From NCBI GenBank assembly GCA_025458545.1, contig JALOSH010000014.1, positions 1 through 17,231 on the forward strand: 17,231 nucleotides of DNA. Reading direction: 5' to 3'. This document shows positions 12,640 to 17,231 of this stretch, one piece after another. Both the position numbers and the translations under genes were made by a program. Below the pieces are notes generated by a model. The model searched no databases. It saw only the letters and a list, made by a program, of their open reading frames with translations, and was not told where the DNA came from. This DNA is from Hydrogenophaga sp. (GTDB taxonomy: Bacteria; Pseudomonadota; Gammaproteobacteria; Burkholderiales; Burkholderiaceae). Position 1 is the first letter of the stretch. The number at the start of each line of letters is the position of its first letter.

Positions 12640-13509
12640 ATGTCCGTTGCCAACCATCCTGCCGCGCCTGCCACGACCGAGCCGACCGATGCGGGCGAAC
12701 CCCTGCGCGCCGGTATCCAGTCGGTGGAGGTCGGTTTCGAGCTGCTCGATGCCTTGTCTCGGGCGCCGGGCGCGCTGATGCTGCGCGATCTGGCCGCCGC
12801 GGCGGGCATGAGCGCGGCCAAGGCGCACCGATACCTGGTGAGTTTTCAACGCATGGGCCTGGTGCTGCAGGACCCGGTCAGCACCCAGTACGACCTCGGC
12901 CCCGCCGCGCTGCGCCTGGGCCTGGCCAGCCTGTCCCGCATCGACGCGGTGAAGCTCGCGCGCGAGAGGGTGGTCGGCCTGCTGCAGGACACCGGCCACA
13001 CACTGGCCATCGCGGTCTGGGGCAACCAGGGGCCCACCATGGTGCACTGGACCGAAGCGCCACAGACGGTGCCGGTCACCCTGCGGCTGGGCGACGTGAT
13101 GCCGCTGCTGACATCGGCCACCGGGCGCTGCTTCGCCGCCTTCATGGGCAGCGAGGGGCGTGACGCGCTGCGCATCGCGCCCATGATCCGCGAAGAGCTC
13201 GCGCGTCTGAAAAAACTCCCGCAGACCGGCACCACACTGACCGACGTGCCACAGACGCTGCAAGACGTGCAGGCCATGCTGGACGAAACCCGCGCGCGCG
13301 GGATGGGCCGTGTGGTGCACAGCCTGTTGCCCGGGGTGGGCGGATTCTGCGCACCGGTGTTCGACGCGCAGGGTCGGCTGGCGCTGGGCCTGGTGCTGCT
13401 CGGCTCGGTGGCCACGCTGGACACCGCCTGGAACGGCGCGCCCGCCGCGGCCTTGCTGCGCTGTGCCCAACAACTGAGCGCCGACCTCGGACACCAGCCG
13501 ACCCGTTGA
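12640..13509 (+). CDS. IclR-family transcriptional regulator
   Basis: The 289-residue protein has the IclR layout. A winged helix-turn-helix (about 25-85) contains G-I-Q-S-V-E-V-G-F-E-L-L-D-A-L, then L-R-D-L-A-A-A-A-G-M-S-A-A-K-A-H-R-Y-L (48-66) as the helix-turn-helix and Y-D-L-G-P-A-A-L-R-L-G at 84-94. A ligand-binding domain follows (about 105-285), with L-L-T-S-A-T-G-R-C-F-A-A (156-167) and G-F-C-A-P-V-F-D (235-242). Members bind as dimers of dimers and respond to aromatic or carboxylic-acid metabolites. The divergent fumarylacetoacetate hydrolase gene is the likely target (inference). The N-terminal 20 residues are a polar extension. The ATG at 12640 lacks a strong Shine-Dalgarno. The DUF3108 gene follows after 6 bases and may be co-transcribed. 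Confidence 0.9.
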   Translation: MSVANHPAAPATTEPTDAGEPLRAGIQSVEVGFELLDALSRAPGALMLRDLAAAAGMSAAKAHRYLVSFQRMGLVLQDPVSTQYDLGPAALRLGLASLSRIDAVKLARERVVGLLQDTGHTLAIAVWGNQGPTMVHWTEAPQTVPVTLRLGDVMPLLTSATGRCFAAFMGSEGRDALRIAPMIREELARLKKLPQTGTTLTDVPQTLQDVQAMLDETRARGMGRVVHSLLPGVGGFCAPVFDAQGRLALGLVLLGSVATLDTAWNGAPAAALLRCAQQLSADLGHQPTR

Positions 13510-13515
13510 ACCCCC

Positions 13516-14802
13516 ATGCCACCACCTGAACAGGCCCTTGCGCGCCGGCGCGCCCTGCTGTGGCTCAGCGCGGCGGTGCTGGCGGTGCATGTCGGGCTGC
13601 TGTCGGGCGGCTGGCCCGACTGGCGCAACAGCATCAGCCCGTCCGGCACCAGCCCGACCGACACCGGTGCGCCGTCCGCCACCCGCCCGTTGGCACCGGT
13701 CGGGACACCCGGCGCGGTGGTCGACACCGGCACCCACGCCATGCCGGTGACCATCAGCAGCGTGCGCTGGATCGTGCCCGCGCCTGCGCCCTTGCAAGCG
13801 CCTGTGGCCGCGCCCCTGCCCGACACCCCCCGGCCGGCGATCAGCCCGAAACCAGGCTCTGGTCTCGCCGCCGCAGAACCGCGCCCGGCGCCAGCCGACG
13901 AGGCCCACCTGAGCGCATCCGCGCCCTCCGCGCCCGCGCCCAGCGCGCCCGACCCTTCCAGCGCCGCCAGCATCCCGGACGAGCCGCCGGGTGTTCAAGC
14001 CGACAGCCAATCCCCGCTGCTGGACAGCCCGCCCAGCGAAGGGGTACCCGCACCGGCCACAGACCCTGCAACCGACCTCGACGCCGTGGTGGTGGCGGCC
14101 GCCGCGCCGAACACCAGCCCCGCTGCACCGCCCCCCGCAGCTCGCGCCAGCAGCCTGCCGCCTGCCCAGCCGCCGGGCCCGGCAGATTTGCGCTACGACA
14201 TCGACGGCCGCGCCAAGGGCCTGCGCTACAGCGCCGACGCGCACCTGCGCTGGCAGCCCAGCGGCAACCGCTACAGCGCCGAGCTGGAGATCAGCGCCTT
14301 TCTGGTGGGCAACCGGGTGCAGACCAGCCGCGGACGCCTGGAAGCACAAGGCCTGGCGCCCGAGCGCTTTGGCGATCGCCGCCGAAGCAACGAAAAAGCC
14401 ACCCACTTCGATTCCGCCAGCCAGCGCATCCGTTACAGCAGCAACGCGCCCGACACACCGCTGCTGCCGGGCGCCCAGGACCGGCTGTCGGTCTTTCTGC
14501 AGCTCGCCGCGCTGTTCCAGGCCCGGCCCGATGCCTACGCCGCCGGTCAGACCCTGCGGCTGCAGGTGGCGGGGACGGGCGACGCCGATACCTGGTCGTT
14601 TCTGGTCGGCGCGGAGGAAACCCTGGCGCTGCCGGCCGGCAGCATGACCGCCCGCCGCCTCACCCGCCCGCCCCGCGGAGAGCACGACAGCACCGTGGAC
14701 ATCTGGTTGGCGCCCGGCATGCAATTCCTGCCGGTGCGCATCCGCATCACCGAGCCCAATGGCGACATGGCCGACCAGCGCCTGCGCCAGCGGCTGCCCT
14801 GA
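13516..14802 (+). CDS. DUF3108-domain envelope protein with long Pro/Ala linker
   Basis: The 428-residue protein starts with basic residues (R10-R12) and one hydrophobic segment (about 13-31), most simply a membrane anchor or uncleaved signal. Residues about 40-220 are a low-complexity linker dominated by Pro, Ala, Ser, Thr and Asp. Residues about 222-428 form a beta-rich DUF3108 domain, starting L-R-Y-D-I-D-G and including L-E-A-Q-G-L-A-P-E-R-F and V-D-I-W-L-A-P-G-M-Q-F-L-P-V-R-I-R-I. DUF3108 proteins are periplasmic and of unknown function. The long linker would let the domain reach across the periplasm (inference). The start is 6 bases after the IclR stop. Such proteins are usually found with nucleotide-synthesis genes rather than IclR genes in my recollection, so the pairing may be accidental. 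Confidence 0.8.
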   Translation: MPPPEQALARRRALLWLSAAVLAVHVGLLSGGWPDWRNSISPSGTSPTDTGAPSATRPLAPVGTPGAVVDTGTHAMPVTISSVRWIVPAPAPLQAPVAAPLPDTPRPAISPKPGSGLAAAEPRPAPADEAHLSASAPSAPAPSAPDPSSAASIPDEPPGVQADSQSPLLDSPPSEGVPAPATDPATDLDAVVVAAAAPNTSPAAPPPAARASSLPPAQPPGPADLRYDIDGRAKGLRYSADAHLRWQPSGNRYSAELEISAFLVGNRVQTSRGRLEAQGLAPERFGDRRRSNEKATHFDSASQRIRYSSNAPDTPLLPGAQDRLSVFLQLAALFQARPDAYAAGQTLRLQVAGTGDADTWSFLVGAEETLALPAGSMTARRLTRPPRGEHDSTVDIWLAPGMQFLPVRIRITEPNGDMADQRLRQRLP

Positions 14803-14901
14803 AGCGCAGAAATGTGCCCAAAAACACACGCATCTTGAATCTTCTCGCGCAGTGACCATCTAAAAGCCTGCCCAGACTGAAGTGGCCCGGCCATTTGCCG
14901 A

Positions 14902-14907
14902 TATAAG
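14902..14907 (+). promoter_or_regulatory. Candidate -10 box for the DUF3567 gene
   Basis: TATAAG in the stretch gccgatataagg is the closest match to a -10 hexamer in the 149-base gap 14803-14951, about 45 bases before the start codon at 14952. No clear -35 box is present at normal spacing, so this is tentative. Nothing else is seen in this gap. Confidence 0.3.
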
Positions 14908-14951
14908 GTCCACAGGAACACGGGTTTCTTGCTTTGAAGGATATTGAAGCC

Positions 14952-15236
14952 ATGCACATGCTCTACGACTCCGATGCCTTTGCTGTGGTCCACATCTTGG
15001 CGAACGCGCCCGCCGAGGGCGAGGTCGTGACCGACCAAGGCCCCCAGATCCCGCGCCACGGTTTCGAAATCGTGGACAAGCGATCGGGCAAAGAGGTGTA
15101 CCTCGACGGCTCCTGGGCCGAGATGTTCCAGATCCAGATCACCGCCTGGCAAAAAGACATGCCTTCGCAAGAGGAAGTGGAAGACACGCTGGAAGGTTAT
15201 GCCACGCTAGCCCAGATGCCGGTCGTGATGCATTGA
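14952..15236 (+). CDS. DUF3567-family small protein
   Basis: The 94-residue protein begins M-H-M-L-Y-D-S-D-A-F-A-V-V, the pattern of the DUF3567 family found in betaproteobacteria. It continues with H-G-F-E-I-V-D-K-R-S-G-K-E-V-Y-L-D-G (36-53), W-A-E-M-F (55-59) and an acidic helix around E-E-V-E-D-T-L-E (74-81). It is soluble, has no signal and no cysteines. The family has no known function; it is near-universal in Burkholderiales in my recollection, suggesting a housekeeping role. AAGGA (about 14936-14940) precedes the ATG at 14952 at somewhat long spacing. An upstream in-frame TTG (14934) and the ATG at 14958 are alternatives. The stop codon is immediately followed by a Comamonadaceae-type repeat. 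Confidence 0.82.
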   Translation: MHMLYDSDAFAVVHILANAPAEGEVVTDQGPQIPRHGFEIVDKRSGKEVYLDGSWAEMFQIQITAWQKDMPSQEEVEDTLEGYATLAQMPVVMH

Positions 15237-15335
15237 CTGGGCTCCCCCCGCGCCGCGCCTGAGGGCGCGTCACCCCCCAGGGGGCGGCGCTGGCGGCCCG
15301 GCAAAGCCGGTTCCGCGGCGCCCACGACGACTCCC
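15237..15335. repeat. GC-rich intergenic repeat, Comamonadaceae type
   Basis: From the DUF3567 stop codon to about 15335 the sequence is built of short inverted repeats: a CCCCCC-AGGGGG core at about 15273-15284 and CCGGC-AAA-GCCGG (15298-15310). It also has GCGCC/GGCGC runs. Sequences ending gcaaagccggttccgcggcgcc are frequent after genes in this bacterial family (general knowledge). It is a different repeat from the one at 251-467. The limits are approximate. Confidence 0.6.
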
Positions 15336-15346
15336 CTTCCCTCACC

Positions 15347-15372
15347 AAGCCCGGCACTGGCCGGGCTTTGCA
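15347..15372 (+). terminator. Intrinsic terminator between convergent genes
   Basis: AAGCCCGG (15347-15354) pairs with CCGGGCTT (15361-15368) around a six-base loop. On the plus strand TTTGCATTTC follows, a modest T-rich tail. On the minus strand it would follow the AbrB-family gene (stop at 15389) after an A-rich approach, so it may serve both directions. Confidence 0.7.
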
Positions 15373-15388
15373 TTTCTGGGGGCTGTGT

Positions 15389-16498
15389 TCAGGCCGCCCG
15401 GCGCGCGCCCCACCACCGGAACACCGGCTCGGCCAGCACCAGCACCGCGACCAGGCGGCAGACCTGGAAGGCGGTGACGACCGGCACGCCGAGCTGCAAC
15501 ACCTTGGCGGTGATGGCCATTTCGGCGATACCGCCCGGCGAGGTGCCGAGCACCAGCGTGGCCAGGTGAAGGCCCGTGGCTTGGGACAGCGCAGCGGCAA
15601 ACCCGGCACACAACAGCATCATGGCCACGGTGGCCAGCGCCACCGAGCCGAGCCAGCGCGGCGCAGTGTGCACAAAGGCGGGCGTGAAGCGCACCCCCAG
15701 GCTGACGCCGATCACCAACTGCGCCGCCGCGGTGAGCCAGCCCGGCAGGGCCGACAGCGTGACCCCCGACAGCGTCAGCCCCATGGCGACCAGCAAAGCC
15801 CCCATGAACCACGGGTTGGCGCGCCCGAGTCGGCGCATGGCCAGCGCACCCGCCAGAGTCAACGCGGTCAGGACGGCAAAACCCGTGGGCGAGACGTCGC
15901 GCACGCCAGGCGTGTCCAGATCCAGCCCGCTCACGCCCGCGCCGTGCATCGCGAACGGAATGGTCAGCGTCACCATCAGCAGGCGCAGGCTGTGCGCCGC
16001 GGCCACCAGGTCGGTGCGCGCGCCGTGCCGTTCGGCGATCAAGGTCATTTCCGAAGCACCGCCGATGGCCCCGGCAAAGTAGGTGGTGCTCCAGCGTTGG
16101 GCCGGGGTCAGCGGCGCCAGCTGCACCGCGTGCACACGCCGCAGCCAGGTGCCAAAAGCCAGCCCCAGGGCCAGCGCCCACACAATGCCCAGCGCGATCG
16201 CCCACCACAGACTGGCCACCAGCGCGCCGACCTGGGGCGTGAAATACAGACCCAGCGCCGCACCGATCACCCACTGCCCGGTGTTGCGCAGCGGGCCCCA
16301 GCTGGCGGTGGGCGCGCCGAACACCGACACCAGCGCGGTCGCCACCAGCGGTCCGATCATCCAGGGAATGGGCGTGTCGAGCCAGACACACAGCCCCGCA
16401 GCCGCCCAGGCCAGCAGCAACGTCAGGACGATGCGGGTCAGCAGGCGGGCAGAGGGCAGAACCGGTTTCGGCGATTTCACGGGCTGGGGTGTGGCCAT
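15389..16498 (-). CDS. AbrB-family membrane protein (PF05145 type)
   Basis: The 369-residue protein is mostly hydrophobic, with about 10 membrane segments, and shows a clear internal duplication typical of the AbrB (formerly 'ammonia monooxygenase') membrane family. First half: P-W-M-I-G-P (45-50), W-V-I-G-A-A-L-G-L-Y-F-T-P (76-88), G-A-I-G-G-A-S-E-M-T-L-I-A (143-155). Second half: N-P-W-F-M-G-A (228-234), L-V-I-G-V-S-L-G-V-R-F-T-P (261-273), G-T-S-P-G-G-I-A-E-M-A-I-T-A (318-331). Members are suggested transporters, possibly regulators of carbohydrate or carboxylate uptake; the substrate is unknown. The name is unrelated in function to the Bacillus AbrB DNA-binding protein. The start at 16496-16498 leaves a polar tail of about 18 residues before helix 1. 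It is divergent from the ChaN-like lipoprotein gene with only 23 bases between start codons. Confidence 0.87.
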   Translation of the reverse strand: MATPQPVKSPKPVLPSARLLTRIVLTLLLAWAAAGLCVWLDTPIPWMIGPLVATALVSVFGAPTASWGPLRNTGQWVIGAALGLYFTPQVGALVASLWWAIALGIVWALALGLAFGTWLRRVHAVQLAPLTPAQRWSTTYFAGAIGGASEMTLIAERHGARTDLVAAAHSLRLLMVTLTIPFAMHGAGVSGLDLDTPGVRDVSPTGFAVLTALTLAGALAMRRLGRANPWFMGALLVAMGLTLSGVTLSALPGWLTAAAQLVIGVSLGVRFTPAFVHTAPRWLGSVALATVAMMLLCAGFAAALSQATGLHLATLVLGTSPGGIAEMAITAKVLQLGVPVVTAFQVCRLVAVLVLAEPVFRWWGARRAA

Positions 16499-16521
16499 GG
16501 CAAGCCACGTAGTATCTGGCC

Positions 16522-17231
16522 ATGAACTGTCGAAGCGCTGTCACCCGCCGGCTTTTGCGAACCGCCTGCTGGACCATCCCAGGGCTGGTGCTGCTGACCG
16601 CCTGCACCGCCACCCGGCCGACCCCAACCGGGCTCAGCGCCGATCTGAACGGCTTGCTGCCCACGCCTTTGCTGCTGCTGGGTGAACAGCACGACGCACC
16701 CGAGCACCAGGCGCTGCAGCGCGACGCCGTCGAGCAGCTCGCGGGGCAAGGCCGCCTGGCTGCGCTGGTGCTGGAGATGGTGGAACAGGGGCCCAACACC
16801 ACCGGCCTGACGGCCAGCGCCAGCGAAACCCAGGTGCGGGATGCCCTCGGCTGGCGCGAAGCGCGCAACAGCGGCGGTTGGGCCTGGTCGGTCTACGGTC
16901 CGGTGGTGATGGCCGCGGTGCGCTCCGGCGTGCCGGTGCTGGGCGGCAACCTGCCACGGGCGCAAATGCGAACCGTGATGGCCGACGCCACGCTCGACGC
17001 CAGCCTGCCGGCCGACGCCTTGCAACGCCAACGCGAGGCGATGCGCACCGGCCATTGCGACCTGCTGCCGGCGTCCCAGATCGCGCCCATGACGCGCATC
17101 CAGCTCGCGCGCGACCGGTCGCTGGCTCAGACCGCGGTGAACGCCCAGCGCCCGAACCAGACCGTGTTGCTGATCGCGGGCAATGCCCATGTGCAGCGCG
17201 ACCTGGGCGTGCCGCGCCACCTGGCGCCCGG
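16522..17231 (+). CDS. ChaN/Tiki-fold lipoprotein (haem-binding-uptake-like), 3' truncated by window
   Basis: An ATG at 16522 opens a frame that stays open to the window end (236 residues seen). It starts with a lipoprotein signal: basic R9-R10/R13, hydrophobic segment about 17-27 and lipobox L-L-T-A-C with Cys28. The domain begins L-L-L-L-G-E-Q-H-D (50-58), the hallmark of the ChaN-like haem-binding-uptake / Tiki superfamily, whose E and H residues bind metal or haem. Further family-like elements are A-L-V-L-E-M (81-86), G-P-V-V-M-A-A (126-132), T-G-H-C (176-179) and L-L-I-A-G-N-A-H-V (216-224). ChaN of Campylobacter binds haem in the outer membrane; Tiki relatives are metalloproteases. Which applies here is undecided. 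The gene is divergent from the AbrB-family gene. Confidence 0.83.
   Translation, partial: MNCRSAVTRRLLRTACWTIPGLVLLTACTATRPTPTGLSADLNGLLPTPLLLLGEQHDAPEHQALQRDAVEQLAGQGRLAALVLEMVEQGPNTTGLTASASETQVRDALGWREARNSGGWAWSVYGPVVMAAVRSGVPVLGGNLPRAQMRTVMADATLDASLPADALQRQREAMRTGHCDLLPASQIAPMTRIQLARDRSLAQTAVNAQRPNQTVLLIAGNAHVQRDLGVPRHLAP

Noticed and set aside
12538..14859. A 773-residue minus-strand open frame opposite the IclR and DUF3108 genes
   Set aside because: Low-complexity Gly/Arg/Ala/Gln translation with no motif; it is the antisense shadow of two recognisable genes.
15389..16498. AbrB name read as a DNA-binding transition-state regulator
   Set aside because: The protein is a duplicated multi-pass membrane protein with no DNA-binding swapped-hairpin domain; only the family name is shared.

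Overview
The window looks like chromosomal DNA of a high-GC betaproteobacterium, most likely Comamonadaceae (Hydrogenophaga/Acidovorax/Variovorax-like). This rests on the very high GC, the PhaM-type polyhydroxybutyrate granule protein, a DUF3567 protein, a DUF3108 protein, and two intergenic GC-rich repeats of a kind common in that family. The placement is inference from gene content, not a database match. I saw no tRNA, rRNA, CRISPR, transposase, integrase or phage gene.

Layout. 1-207 is the 3' end of an unrecognised gene, followed by a short tandem repeat block (251-467) that runs into the stop codon of a small lipoprotein gene (468-965, minus). An MFS transporter (1148-2335, plus) converges on a minus-strand pair: a J-domain/zinc-knuckle/PilZ fusion (3517-4254) and, downstream of it, a membrane coiled-coil protein with a nine-cysteine zinc-ribbon tail (2339-3415). 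A ProQ/FinO-family RNA chaperone (4430-5221, plus) is divergent from that pair. A minus-strand cluster follows, transcribed as enoyl-CoA hydratase-like protein (7748-8587), phaM (6576-7697) and a FIST sensor protein (5255-6535).

From the divergent region 8588-8821, which carries a perfect FNR/CRP-family palindrome (8729-8742) and a hairpin, a plus-strand pair is read: a TraR/DksA-type zinc-finger protein (8822-9208) and a small eRF1-like 'translational machinery' protein (9247-9624). The pair ends at a good intrinsic terminator (9635-9670). Next come a VOC/glyoxalase-fold protein (9682-10122) and a Tat-signal branched-chain-amino-acid-type binding protein (10252-11406). The latter converges with a fumarylacetoacetate hydrolase (11434-12447, minus). 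That enzyme is divergent from an IclR regulator (12640-13509), and a 10-bp inverted repeat lies between them. The IclR gene is followed at 6 bp by a DUF3108 protein (13516-14802), then a DUF3567 protein (14952-15236), a second Comamonadaceae-type repeat and a terminator. The window closes with an AbrB-family membrane protein (15389-16498, minus) and, divergent at only 23 bp, the 5' part of a ChaN/Tiki-fold lipoprotein gene (16522 to the window end).

How they work together. Three themes stand out. One is carbon storage (PhaM with a crotonase-fold protein and FIST sensor). The second is a probable low-oxygen-controlled DksA-like/eRF1-like pair. The third is a c-di-GMP-binding J-domain protein beside a membrane zinc-ribbon protein and a ProQ RNA chaperone. 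The J-domain/PilZ fusion and the FNR-type promoter are the observations I would follow up first.
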